A stretch of DNA of 40,590 nt. Origin: Actinomadura bangladeshensis (lineage in GTDB: Bacteria > Actinomycetota > Actinomycetes > Streptosporangiales > Streptosporangiaceae). Below, piece by piece: positions 33,118 to 40,590 of the stretch. The position numbers and the translations under genes are program-made. Positions within the stretch are counted from its first letter, which is position 1, and each line of letters starts with the position of its first letter. The stretch spans positions 1-40,590 of the forward strand of contig NZ_SMJW01000044.1 in assembly GCF_004348335.1 (NCBI RefSeq), given 5' to 3'. The notes under the pieces are model-generated. The model saw only the letters and a list, made by a program, of their open reading frames with translations, was not told the DNA's origin and ran no database searches.

Positions 33118-33330
33118 CGGAGGTCAGGCGAGACGGACGCCTGCGGTGGCGAGGCCGAGGAAGCCGTCGCCGTCCTCGAGCGGCACCCGACGTTCAACAG
33201 CTCTCTCCGTGCCGAGCGCCTCATCGACCTCGGCCGTATCGAAGACGCTGTACGAGCCCTCCAGCAGCCAAGGACCACACCGACCACACCCGCTTGGGAC
33301 GGCGGCTACTCCACCGAACCGCCGTTCTGA
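33118..33330 (+). pseudogene. C-terminal fragment of a TPR-type protein
   Basis: The frame encodes GEAEEAVAVLERHPTFNSSL, then AERLIDLGRIEDAVRALQQP, ending GGYSTEPPF. This is the characteristic end of actinobacterial tetratricopeptide-like proteins built of GR-eEAv.lL repeats. There is no start codon with a ribosome site, and upstream in frame lies the LysR gene, so only the last ~65 codons survive. Confidence 0.5.
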
Positions 33331-33469
33331 CAGCTCGGGCTGGTACGTGCCGCACGTTTCCTGCCACCGCACTCGCCCGCCACCAACTCCAACTCGTCAT
33401 CCAGCACCGTCCGGTGCTCGGCGGAGTCGTCCATCCCCGCCGATTGCCACCCCATGGCTGGTCACGTCC

Positions 33470-33613
33470 AGCGGAGACCACGCGGGCGCGCTGGGCACGG
33501 ACCTCCTCGGCCGCGGGCTGGTCGAAGACCGTGCGCACCAGCGTGGCCACCGACGGCTGCGCCGCCTTGGGGACGCGTGCTCGCACCGAGGCGCCGTCCG
33601 CTAGAACAGTCAT
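33470..33613 (-). pseudogene. IS256/mutator-type transposase fragment
   Basis: Minus-strand codons 8-48 of a short frame read VRARVPKAAQPSVATLVRTV and FDQPAAEEVRAQRARVVSA, matching the middle of IS256-family transposases (VPK..q.mVaa.iRtvF.qp.aee.raq..rvv). The catalytic DDE residues are not included. Between 33331 and 33469 nothing clear is seen. It is evidence that an insertion sequence once sat here and decayed. Confidence 0.55.
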
Positions 33614-33632
33614 CGCCTGCGGGGTGGCGGGG

Positions 33633-34055
33633 TTAGCGGTGTCGTGGTGAGGAGGTGAGGCCGGGGATCAGGACGGCGCCCACGAGTAGGTGCAGGGCGG
33701 TCAGGACGAGCAGGGACTCGGTGTCGGTGGCGCTGCCGAGGGGGCCGGTCAGTGACAGGGCGAGGACGGTGAGCGCGGTGATCGTCCAAGTGCGGCGGGG
33801 GCGGGCGGTGGTGCGTTCCAGGAGGGCTAGCAGCGCCCAGGCGGCCAGACCTACTGCGAGGGTCGCGGTCACGACGGCGGCCGCGCCGATCGGCTGGGAC
33901 CGGCCGCCGGTCTCGGCGGACAGGTCGAGCCCGGCGACCGGGACGGTGAGTGCCCACAGCGTTAGGGCGGCGATGGTAGTGGCGGCGACGGTCGCCGCGC
34001 GGAGGATGCGGGTGCGCCGGGCCGACGTCGGCTGAGTCAGGGGCGTGCCGGACAT
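33633..34055 (-). CDS. DUF6069 family membrane protein
   Basis: 140 residues with four hydrophobic helices (about 22-45, 58-82, 90-105, 113-132) and the loop LWALTVPVAGLDLSAETGG between the first two, as in the actinobacterial DUF6069 family. The function is unknown. AAGGAG lies 7 bases upstream of the ATG at 34055. It is divergent from the histidine kinase gene across 156 bases, so it could be a target of that two-component system. Confidence 0.75.
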   Translation of the reverse strand: MSGTPLTQPTSARRTRILRAATVAATTIAALTLWALTVPVAGLDLSAETGGRSQPIGAAAVVTATLAVGLAAWALLALLERTTARPRRTWTITALTVLALSLTGPLGSATDTESLLVLTALHLLVGAVLIPGLTSSPRHR

Positions 34056-34211
34056 GTCGGTCTCCTTCGTTCGTTGCGTGTCCGGTCACCGTCGCCGCAG
34101 CGGCGGGGTGGGCGCATCGGGCGCGGGGCCAGGTCCGATCCGTCCCGAGGTGGGGCGGGCACCTACTTTGGTCGGTGTCGGCGGCCCGGGGGCCGTGGCT
34201 AGCCTTGGCCG

Positions 34212-35369
34212 GTGGACGAGGTGACGTTCGGCCAGGTGGACGCCGGCCCGGCGGGGCGGCGCAGGCGCGTCGGCGCGGGGATCCTGCTCGCGGTGTCGGC
34301 CGCGCTGGTGGGGCTGACGGTCTGGGGCCGGTGGAGTTCGGGCGGCTCGCTGCCGCTGGACATCGCGGCCGGTGCGGCGGGCTGCGCGCTGGCACCGCTG
34401 CTGCTGTGGCGGCCGGTGCCGGCGGCGCTGGCGCTGAGCGTGCTGGCGGCGCTGTCCCCGGCGGCGACGCCGGTGGCGAGCATGGGGGTGCTGCACGTCG
34501 CGCAGCGGCGCCCGTTCCCGGTCGCGGTGGCGGTCGGCGCGGCGGCGCTCGCGGCGCACGTCGTGCAGGGGCTGTGGCAGCCGAGCGGCGGGATCTCCTT
34601 CGGCTGGTGGCTGCTGCTGGTGGCGCTCGGGGACGGGGCGCTGGTCGGCTGGGGCGCGCTGGTGCGGGCGCGCCGGGCGCTGCTGCTGTCGCTGCGCGAA
34701 CGCGCGCGCCGCGCCGAGGCCGAGCAGGGCCGCCGGGTCGCCGAGGCGCGGATGGCCGAGCGGACGCGGATCGCGCGGGAGATGCACGACGTGCTGGCGC
34801 ACCGGCTGTCGCTGCTGGCCACCTACGCCGGGGCGCTGGAGTACCGGCCGGACGCGCCGCCCGAGCGGCTGGCCGAGGCCGCCGGGGTGGTCCGCGCGGG
34901 GGTGCGGCAGGCCCTGGAGGAGCTCCGCGAGGTGATCCTGCTGCTGCGCGCCGACGACGCCGGCGAGAACGACCGGCCGCAGCCGGTCCTGGCCGACGTG
35001 CCCCGGCTGGTGGCCGAGTCGCGGGCCGCGGGCGGGCGGGTGGAGCTGAGCGACGGGACGTCCGGCGCGGAGGGCCTCCCGCCGGCCGCCGGCCGGACCG
35101 CGTACCGGGTGGTGCAGGAGGCGCTGACCAACGCCCGCAAGCACGCGGCGGGCCGTCCCGTCCGGGTGGTGCTGGAGGGCCGGCCCGGCGACGGGCTGGT
35201 CATCGACGTCCGCAACCCGCTGCGCGCGGACGGCGGGGACCCGCCGCCGGGCAGCGGGACGGGCCTGGTGGGGCTGACCGAGCGGGTCCGGCTGGCCGGG
35301 GGCAGGCTCGACCACGCGGCCGCCGGGGACGAGTTCCGCCTGCGCGCCTGGCTACCATGGCCCGCGTGA
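34212..35369 (+). CDS. NarL-type sensor histidine kinase
   Basis: 385 residues. About five membrane helices in residues 20-155 without a large extracellular domain, then HisKA_3 with the phosphorylated H192 in RIAREMHDVLAHRLSLLATY, and an HATPase domain with N box VQEALTNARKHA and G box GSGTGLVGLTERV. It is an intramembrane-sensing type of kinase typical of envelope or drug stress. The start is GTG 34212 by frame and absence of earlier ribosome sites. It is followed directly by its response regulator (coding overlap of 4-13 bases). Confidence 0.9.
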   Translation: MDEVTFGQVDAGPAGRRRRVGAGILLAVSAALVGLTVWGRWSSGGSLPLDIAAGAAGCALAPLLLWRPVPAALALSVLAALSPAATPVASMGVLHVAQRRPFPVAVAVGAAALAAHVVQGLWQPSGGISFGWWLLLVALGDGALVGWGALVRARRALLLSLRERARRAEAEQGRRVAEARMAERTRIAREMHDVLAHRLSLLATYAGALEYRPDAPPERLAEAAGVVRAGVRQALEELREVILLLRADDAGENDRPQPVLADVPRLVAESRAAGGRVELSDGTSGAEGLPPAAGRTAYRVVQEALTNARKHAAGRPVRVVLEGRPGDGLVIDVRNPLRADGGDPPPGSGTGLVGLTERVRLAGGRLDHAAAGDEFRLRAWLPWPA

Positions 35370-36019
35370 ACCGCCCCCTGCGCGTGCTGATCGTGGACGA
35401 CGACGCCCTCGTCCGCGCCGGGCTGTCGATGATGCTGGACGGAGCGGGCGGCATCGCGGTGGCCGGTGAGGCCGCCGACGGCGACGAGGTTCCCGCGGCC
35501 GCCGACGCGCACGCGCCCGACGTCGTGCTGATGGACCTGCGGATGCCGCGCGTGGACGGCATCACCGCGACCCGCCGGCTGCGGGCCAGGGCGAACCCGC
35601 CCGAGGTCATCGTGCTGACGACGTTCGACTCCGACGAGAACATCCTGCGGGCGCTGCGCGCCGGGGCCGGCGGGTTCCTGCTGAAGGACACCCCGCCGGA
35701 CCGGATCGTCCAGGCCGTGCACCGGGTCGCCGCCGGGGAGCCGATGCTGTCGCCGGCGGTCACCCGGCGGCTGATGGACCGGGCGGCGACCGAGGCCGGC
35801 GCCCACCAGCGGGCCCGCGCCGCGCTGGCCCGGCTCAGCCCGCGCGAGAACGAGGTGGTCCTGGCGATCGCCCGGGGACGCTCCAACGCCGACATCGCGG
35901 CCGAGCTGTTCATGAGCGTGGCGACGGTGAAGGCGCACGTGTCCAGCGTCCTGACCAAGCTGGACATGGACAACCGCACCCAGATCGCGCTGCTGGCCCA
36001 CGACGCCGGCCTCGCCTGA
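35357..36019 (+). CDS. NarL/LuxR-type response regulator
   Basis: 220 residues. Receiver domain with acidic pair DDD (14-16), phospho-acceptor D60 (DVVLMDLRMP), T and K positions (VIVLTTF, FLLKDTPP), then the LuxR HTH: LSPRENEVVLAIARGRSNAD, IAAELFMSVATVKAHVSSVL. It is the partner of the kinase. ATG 35357 is used; GTG 35366 would give the classic GTGA overlap with the kinase stop and is equally possible. The target genes are not evident; DUF6069 is a candidate. Confidence 0.9.
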   Translation: MARVNRPLRVLIVDDDALVRAGLSMMLDGAGGIAVAGEAADGDEVPAAADAHAPDVVLMDLRMPRVDGITATRRLRARANPPEVIVLTTFDSDENILRALRAGAGGFLLKDTPPDRIVQAVHRVAAGEPMLSPAVTRRLMDRAATEAGAHQRARAALARLSPRENEVVLAIARGRSNADIAAELFMSVATVKAHVSSVLTKLDMDNRTQIALLAHDAGLA

Positions 36020-36139
36020 CGGCCCCCGCGACGCGCATCTCCCGACACGCCCCGCCGGGCGCCCGCAGCCTGGCCGAGCAGCGCTATCCGCACGCCCGCG
36101 CCGCCCGGCCGCCGCCGGACTGACCCGCGGCGGCGCAGG

Positions 36140-36757
36140 TCACGGGGCCGGCGGCGGGACGAGGACGCCGGCGCGCGCGGCGGCGCAGGCCGCGGCGGCG
36201 GCGCGGTCGGCGGCGGCCTCGTCGACGGGCTCGCCGGTGATGAACGCCCGGTGGTACAGGGGCGCGACGGCGGCCCGGACGACTTCGGCGGGGTCGGTCC
36301 CGGCGGGGACCTCGCCGCGCCGGGCGGCGCGCTCGGTGATGGCGGCGGCCTGCTCGTGCCGGCGGGCGTAGAAGGCGTGCAGGGCGCGGGCCGCGGTGTC
36401 GCTGTGCGCGGCGGCCAGCACGAACGCGCGGGTGAGGGGCGCCTGCGCGGGGTCGGTGAGGCCGGTGAGCACGAGCCGGGCGAGGGCGCGCAGGTCGCCG
36501 GGGAGGGTGCCGGTGTCGGGGACGGGCCACGGTTCGGCGGCGGCGCGGGCGAGGGCGTCGGCGATGAGGCCGTCGGCGCCGCCCCAGCGCCGGTAGACGG
36601 TGGTCTTGTGCACGCCGCAGCGGGCCGCGACGCCCTCGACGGTGAGGCCGCGGTAGCCGTGCTCGGCCAGTTCGGCGAGCACGGCCTCCCGGACGGCCTC
36701 GCGCACCCGCGCGGTGCGGCCGCCGGGGCGGACGCTCCCGGGCTCCGGGCTGGTCAT
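36140..36757 (-). CDS. TetR/AcrR-family transcriptional regulator
   Basis: 205 residues. The HTH region is REAVLAELAEHGYRGLTVEG, VAARCGVHKTTVYRRWGGAD. The C-terminal domain (TetR_C_16/11-like) has LTRAFVLAAAHSDTAARALH and FYARRHEQAAAITERAARRG. It is divergent from a DHA2 exporter gene, with an operator-like repeat in between, so it probably represses that exporter in the absence of its drug ligand. Confidence 0.88.
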   Translation of the reverse strand: MTSPEPGSVRPGGRTARVREAVREAVLAELAEHGYRGLTVEGVAARCGVHKTTVYRRWGGADGLIADALARAAAEPWPVPDTGTLPGDLRALARLVLTGLTDPAQAPLTRAFVLAAAHSDTAARALHAFYARRHEQAAAITERAARRGEVPAGTDPAEVVRAAVAPLYHRAFITGEPVDEAAADRAAAAACAAARAGVLVPPPAP

Positions 36758-36800
36758 CGGCCGCCCCCGCGGCGCGGGTCGGTTCCCACACCGCCGATCC

Positions 36801-36822
36801 TAACGCGACACCGGTTGCGTTA
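36801..36822. promoter_or_regulatory. TetR operator candidate
   Basis: TAACGC-N10-GCGTTA (36801-36806/36817-36822) with partial symmetry inside, 44 bases upstream of the TetR start. The 6-bp arms are perfect and the site is the only AT-containing symmetric element in the TetR-MFS spacer, fitting a TetR dimer site. Confidence 0.55.
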
Positions 36823-37147
36823 ACACTGCTGCCGGGAGGAGCTCGGGCAGTCCAGTCATGGACCGACCCGCCCAGCCAGAACAGACACGGTGACCACGCT
36901 GGCCGGCCATACCGCCGCGAGGGCGTGGTCCAGGGCCGCCGCGCGGTTGCGGCAGGTGGTCCCCGAGAGCCAGTCGATCTAGATCCGATCGGCGTGCCCG
37001 CCGAGGCCGGCGGGCCGCTCGGTCTGGACTGCGACATCCCGGGCGGCGCGCTGTGGGCGGCGCTGGAATCCGGTGCGCTCGCCCGCGTCTCCGCCGCCGG
37101 GTGACGGTTCGAGCCGCGCCGAAGCGTCGGCGGGCCACGGTGGAGGC
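36823..37147. other. Spacer between TetR operator and exporter gene
   Basis: About 325 bases without a recognised gene. On the plus strand the frame ending at TGA 37104 reads LGLDCDIPGGALWAALESGA, which has protein-like composition and ends properly, but has no ribosome site and no family I can name. It may be the tail of a lost gene. The exporter promoter must also lie here. Confidence 0.35.
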
Positions 37148-38542
37148 ATGAGCTCCGCGAACCCCGCCACCGGACGGGCCGCGGCCGGCGCACCGGGCCC
37201 GGTGCCGCGCCGCGGCGCGATGCTGGCGATCCTGTGCGCCGGGATGTTCCTGGTGCTGCTGGACGTGACGATCGTCAACGTCGCGCTCCCCGGCATCGGC
37301 CGGGCCCTGGACACGGGCCTGCCCGGCCTGCAGGGCGTCGTGGACGGCTACGCGGTCGCGATCGCGGGGCTGCTGCTCGGCGGCGGCGCCCTCGGCGACC
37401 GGATCGGGCACCGCCGCGTCACCGTGGCGGGGTTCGCCCTGTTCGGGGCGGCGTCGCTGGCCTGCGGCGCCGCGCCCGGCGCGGGGCCGCTGGTCGCGGC
37501 GCGGGTCGTGCAGGGCGCGGGCGCCGCGCTGCTGCTGCCCGGCAGCCTGGCGCTGATCACGGCGCTGTATCCGGGGCGGGCCGAGCAGGCGCGGGCGCTC
37601 GGGGTGTGGGCGGGCGTCTCCTCCACGGCGCTGCCGGCGGGTCCGCTGCTGGGCGGTCTGCTGGTCGACACCGCCGGGTGGCGGTGGATCTTCCTGCTGA
37701 ACGTGCCGGTCACCGCGCTGGCGGCCGCGGGGGTGCTCGCGCCCGTCCGCGGGCCCCGCCCGCCGCGGCCGGACGTCCCGCTGGACCGCGCCGGGATGGT
37801 CCTGGCGCCGCTGGCCCTCGGCGGCCTGGCGTGGACGGTCATCGCGGCGGGCCACGGCCACCGGGGCGGCGCCGTGGCCGCCGCCGGGGTCACGGTCGCG
37901 GCCGGGGCGGCGTTCGCCGCCGCGGAGCGGCGCGCCGCGGCGCCCATGATCCCGGGCGGGCTGCTGCGGGCCCCGGCGTTCCTCGGCGCGAACGCCATCG
38001 CGTTCATCATGAACCTGGTCAGCAACGGGGTCCTGTTCGTGGCGACGCTGCGGCTGCAGCAGGCCGGGGGCCGCTCCGCGCTGGCCGCCGGGGCGATGCT
38101 GCTGCCGATGGCCGTCCCGCTGGCGCTGCTGGCGCCGGTCAGCGGCCGCCTCACCGCCCGGTTCGGCACGCGGGTGCCGCTCGCCGCGGGTACCGCGATC
38201 GCCGCCGCCGGGTCGCCGGCCCTGCTCGCGGCCGGGCCCGGCGGCGGCTACGCGGCGCTGCTCCCGGCCCTCCTGGCGATCGGGATCGGCGACGGCCTGA
38301 TCGTCACCGCCGTGGTCGCCGCCGCGATGCGCGCCGCACCGCCCGCGCACGCGGGCCTCGCCGGCGGGTTCAACAACACCGCCCGGCAGGCCGGGACGGC
38401 GCTCGGCGTCGCGGTGTACGGGGCGGTCGCCGGCCCGGCCCTGCGCCCCGCGTTCGTCTCCGGCCTGCACGTCCTGGCGTGGGTGAGCGCCGCGCTGTGG
38501 CTGGTCGCGCTCGCGCTGACCCGCATCGTCCCGTCCCGCTGA
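37148..38542 (+). CDS. MFS drug exporter, DHA2 (14-helix) family
   Basis: 464 residues with 14 predicted membrane helices. Motif D LVLLDVTIVNVALPGIGRAL in helix 1, motif A GALGDRIGHRRVTVAG, and the antiporter motif C region GVSSTALPAGPLLGGLLVDT in helix 5 (G-x8-G-x3-GPxxGG variant). The end FNNTARQAGTALGVAVYG is typical of the EmrB/QacA branch. It exports hydrophobic drugs by proton exchange; the substrate is unknown. GGAGG immediately before the ATG is closer than normal, so the start may be a later codon. It is under the divergent TetR. Confidence 0.88.
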   Translation: MSSANPATGRAAAGAPGPVPRRGAMLAILCAGMFLVLLDVTIVNVALPGIGRALDTGLPGLQGVVDGYAVAIAGLLLGGGALGDRIGHRRVTVAGFALFGAASLACGAAPGAGPLVAARVVQGAGAALLLPGSLALITALYPGRAEQARALGVWAGVSSTALPAGPLLGGLLVDTAGWRWIFLLNVPVTALAAAGVLAPVRGPRPPRPDVPLDRAGMVLAPLALGGLAWTVIAAGHGHRGGAVAAAGVTVAAGAAFAAAERRAAAPMIPGGLLRAPAFLGANAIAFIMNLVSNGVLFVATLRLQQAGGRSALAAGAMLLPMAVPLALLAPVSGRLTARFGTRVPLAAGTAIAAAGSPALLAAGPGGGYAALLPALLAIGIGDGLIVTAVVAAAMRAAPPAHAGLAGGFNNTARQAGTALGVAVYGAVAGPALRPAFVSGLHVLAWVSAALWLVALALTRIVPSR

Positions 38543-38580
38543 GCCCTCGTCCGCCGGGGCCCGCCGGCCGGGCCCGGGAC

Positions 38581-38618
38581 GAAAACCGGTTGGCGTGATC
38601 ACCGGGGTCCGTTACAAC
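38581..38618 (+). promoter_or_regulatory. RNA repair operon promoter with WhiB7/WblC-like A-block
   Basis: AAAA (38582-38585), 4 bases, TTGGCG (-35, 38590-38595), a 17-base spacer and TACAAC (-10, 38613-38618). Transcription would start at about 38625-38626, the ATG itself, so the mRNA is predicted to be leaderless. GAAAACCGGTTG matches the DUF1062 promoter (11080-11091) in 11 of 12 bases with the same spacing. Confidence 0.55.
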
Positions 38619-38625
38619 GGACGGC

Positions 38626-39411
38626 ATGCTCCGCAAGTACCCCCGGACCCGGCATATCGCGGGATCGCGGCTGCAGCCCGGCGACCACGACCTCGCCGCG
38701 GCGCCGTTCTCGGCGATCGCCGGGCGGCACCTGGTGGTGGAGGAGAAGCTCGACGGCGCCAACGCCGGCATCAGCTTCACCGCCGGCGGGGAGCTGCGGC
38801 TGCAGAGCCGCGGGCACTACCTGGCCGGCGGGCCGCGCGAGCGCCAGTTCGGGCCGTTCAAGGCGTGGGCGGCGTCGGTGCAGCATGTCCTGCGCGAGCG
38901 GCTGCGCGACCGGTACGTGCTGTACGGGGAATGGCTGTACGCCAAGCACACCGTCTACTACGACGCGCTCCCCCACTACTTCTGCGAGTTCGACGTCCTC
39001 GACCTGCGCGACGGGACGTTCCTGTCGACGCCGCGGCGCCGGGAGCTGCTGGAGGGGACGCCGGTGGTGCCGGTGCCCGTCCTGCACGAGGGGCCGCTGC
39101 CGGACCTGGCGGCGCTGACCGCGCTGGTCGGCCCGTCCACCTGCCGCACCCCCGCCTGGAGGGACGCGCTGCGCGCGGCGGCCGAGGCGGGCGGCGCCGA
39201 TCCCGGCCGCGTCGCCGCCGAGACCGACTCCTCCGACGACATGGAGGGCCTCTACATCAAGGTGGAGGAGGACGGCCGCACCGTCGGCCGCTACAAGTGG
39301 GTCCGGGCCGGTTTCCTCACCGCGATCCTGGACGCGGGCACCCACTGGCTGGACCGGCCGATCGTCGCCAACGGCCTCGCCGACCCGGAGGCGCTGTATG
39401 CGGGTGTTTGA
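38626..39411 (+). CDS. ATP-dependent RNA ligase (Rnl2-like)
   Basis: 261 residues of the nucleotidyltransferase fold. Motif I EEKLDGAN with AMP-accepting K41; motif Ia LQSRGHYL; motif III YVLYGEWLYAKHTVYYDALP; IIIa YFCEFDVLD; motif IV EGLYIKVE (207-214); motif V GRYKWVR with K224. All nucleotidyl-transfer motifs are present in order, without the OB-fold of DNA ligases. It would join RNA 3'-OH to 5'-phosphate ends using ATP. Its 3' end overlaps the HD-Pnk gene by 14 bases, so healing and sealing are co-expressed. Confidence 0.88.
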   Translation: MLRKYPRTRHIAGSRLQPGDHDLAAAPFSAIAGRHLVVEEKLDGANAGISFTAGGELRLQSRGHYLAGGPRERQFGPFKAWAASVQHVLRERLRDRYVLYGEWLYAKHTVYYDALPHYFCEFDVLDLRDGTFLSTPRRRELLEGTPVVPVPVLHEGPLPDLAALTALVGPSTCRTPAWRDALRAAAEAGGADPGRVAAETDSSDDMEGLYIKVEEDGRTVGRYKWVRAGFLTAILDAGTHWLDRPIVANGLADPEALYAGV

Positions 39412-40522
39412 GGAGCTGTGCCCGGCCCCGCCGCGCTGGGAGGTGCCCTGGCGCGAGATCCGGGACGCGTTCGGCTGGGTCCGCGACCTGGCCGGCGTCC
39501 CGCAGGACGCGGTCTTCCACGGCGAGGGCGACGTCGAGGTCCACACCCGGATGGCGTGCGAGGCGCTGGCGTCGCTGCCGGCGTGGCGGGCCCGCCCGGC
39601 CGCCGAGCGGGTCCGGCTGTTCACCGCGGTGCTGATGCACGACGTCGCCAAGCCGCACTGCACCGCCACCGGCGACGACGGCCGCATCACCGCGCGCGGC
39701 CACTCCCGCCGCGGCGACCTGATGGCGCGGCGCATCCTGTGGGAGCTCGGCGCGCCGGTCGCCTGGCGCGAGCACGTGGCGGCGCTGATCCGCCACCACC
39801 AGGTGCCGTTCTGGGCGCTGGAACGCCCCGACCTCCAGCAGATCGCGTTCCGCGCGAGCCTGCTGGCCCGCAACGACGACCTGGTGCTGCTGGCGTCGGC
39901 CGACATCCTCGGCCGCGTCTGCCCCGACACCGCCGAGCTGCTGGACAACGTCGCCCTGTACGGGGAGTACTGCGCCGAGCAGGACTGCCTGGACGCGCCG
40001 CGGGCGTTCCCGTCCGACCACGCCCGGTTCTGGTACTTCCGCACGCCCGGCCGCGACCCCGCCTACGCCGCCCACGACGACACCCGCTGCACCGTCACCG
40101 TCCTGTCGGGGCTGCCCGGCGCCGGCAAGGACCACTGGATCGCCGCGAACCGCCCGGACCTGCCGGTCGTCAGCCTCGACCGGCTCCGCGCCGACCTGGG
40201 GGTGTCGCCCGCCGGGGACCAGCGCGCCGTGGCCGCCGCCGCCTACGAGCGGGCCCGCGCGCACCTGCGCGCCGGGCGCTCGTTCGTGTGGAACGCCACC
40301 AACGTGTCCCGGCAGCAGCGCGCGGCGTGCACGGGCCTGGCCGCCCGCTACCGGGCGCGGGTCGAGGTCGTCGCGCTGGAGGCGCCGCCGCGGGTGCTGC
40401 GCGACCGCAACCGGGCCCGCCCCGCGCCCGTCCCGGACGCGGTCGTCGACCGGCTGGTGCGCCGCTGGGAGACCCCCGACCCGACCGAGGCGCACCGGGT
40501 CGACTGGCTCACCACCGCCTAG
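39398..40522 (+). CDS. HD-Pnk: HD phosphoesterase fused to polynucleotide 5'-kinase
   Basis: 374 residues. The N-terminal HD domain has H49, H81-D82 (LMHDVAKP), H102 (RGHSRRGDLMA), H133-H134 and D169, a full metal set. The C-terminal kinase (~230-374) has P-loop GLPGAGKD (238-245), the acceptor-site DRLR (D261), WNATNVSR and an Arg-rich lid RDRNRARPAPVP as in T4 polynucleotide kinase. Characterised HD-Pnk enzymes remove 2',3'-cyclic or 3' phosphates and phosphorylate 5'-OH ends, making ends fit for the ligase. The P-loop has Asp after Lys in place of Ser/Thr. Confidence 0.87.
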   Translation: MRVFEELCPAPPRWEVPWREIRDAFGWVRDLAGVPQDAVFHGEGDVEVHTRMACEALASLPAWRARPAAERVRLFTAVLMHDVAKPHCTATGDDGRITARGHSRRGDLMARRILWELGAPVAWREHVAALIRHHQVPFWALERPDLQQIAFRASLLARNDDLVLLASADILGRVCPDTAELLDNVALYGEYCAEQDCLDAPRAFPSDHARFWYFRTPGRDPAYAAHDDTRCTVTVLSGLPGAGKDHWIAANRPDLPVVSLDRLRADLGVSPAGDQRAVAAAAYERARAHLRAGRSFVWNATNVSRQQRAACTGLAARYRARVEVVALEAPPRVLRDRNRARPAPVPDAVVDRLVRRWETPDPTEAHRVDWLTTA

Positions 40523-40570
40523 CCGCCCGCCCCCGCCGCCGGCGGGACGATAATGGGGGCCGGCCGGGAG

Positions 40571-40590
40571 AAGGGGAGGCGGGCCATGGG
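40571..40590 (+). CDS. Start of a further gene, cut off by the window end
   Basis: AAGGGGAGG (40571-40579) is a strong ribosome site 6 bases before ATG 40586, and GATAAT (about 40549-40554) could be its -10. Only one and a half codons lie in the window, so nothing can be said about the product. Confidence 0.4.

Noticed and set aside
38626..39411. ATP-dependent DNA ligase
   Set aside because: No OB-fold or C-terminal domain, and the motif III/IIIa region (GEWLYAKHTVYYD) is of the Rnl type; the HD-Pnk partner also points to RNA.

Overview
This window is very GC-rich DNA from an actinomycete. Codon use is strongly biased to G or C in third positions, GTG and TTG starts are common, leaderless promoters are likely, and regulators are dense (WYL, MarR, AraC, TetR, LysR, an ECF sigma factor and a NarL-type two-component pair). 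Protein styles suggest Streptosporangiales/Thermomonosporaceae (Actinomadura-like). That placement is an inference. I found no rRNA, tRNA or CRISPR array.

Layout. (1) 1-4230, plus strand: a cation/proton antiporter operon in the order E-F-G-DUF4040-B-C-D, the order of the membrane antiporter module of archaeal Mbh/Mrp complexes. It enters the window cut off at its 5' end. (2) 4238-11059: small stress and regulatory genes (hemerythrin, VOC proteins, WYL, MarR and AraC regulators) and a UvrA-like ABC ATPase. (3) 11081-11882: a DUF1062 protein behind a long leader with a tiny ORF and a promoter of WhiB7/WblC style. (4) 11943-18859: short regulator/enzyme units (RidA-WYL, TetR-SDR-NADP-binding, hydrolase, ECF sigma-VOC) mixed with gene remains: a FAD-oxidase fragment, a DUF1905/YdeI gene with its middle deleted, and a VOC gene with an in-frame internal deletion. 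(5) 27767 down to 18935, minus strand: a probable seven-gene catabolic operon (flavin monooxygenase with a SnoaL-like N-terminus, sugar-type ABC importer, acetoacetyl-CoA-ligase-like enzyme, TetR, APH-like kinase) behind a perfect 16-bp palindrome. (6) 27.9-33.6 kb: an accessory zone with a coiled-coil zinc-finger protein divergent from a tyrosine recombinase over a 97-bp spacer with two phased iterons. It is followed by decayed genes: a PhzF fragment, a LysR gene frameshifted by a 14-bp tandem duplication, a TPR fragment and an IS256-type fragment. (7) 33.6-38.5 kb: a DUF6069 membrane protein, a histidine kinase/response regulator pair, and TetR with an MFS exporter. (8) 38582-40522: an RNA repair operon, an Rnl2-like RNA ligase overlapping an HD-Pnk end-healing enzyme.

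The most interesting signals are these. The RNA repair operon and the DUF1062 gene share the promoter motif GAAAACC(C/G)GTTG with the same spacing, which suggests co-regulation under translation stress. The integrase/coiled-coil pair has phased iterons over the predicted -35 of the coiled-coil gene. The FMO/ABC/ligase operon forms one regulated unit of unknown substrate. A 14-bp duplication exactly explains the LysR frameshift.
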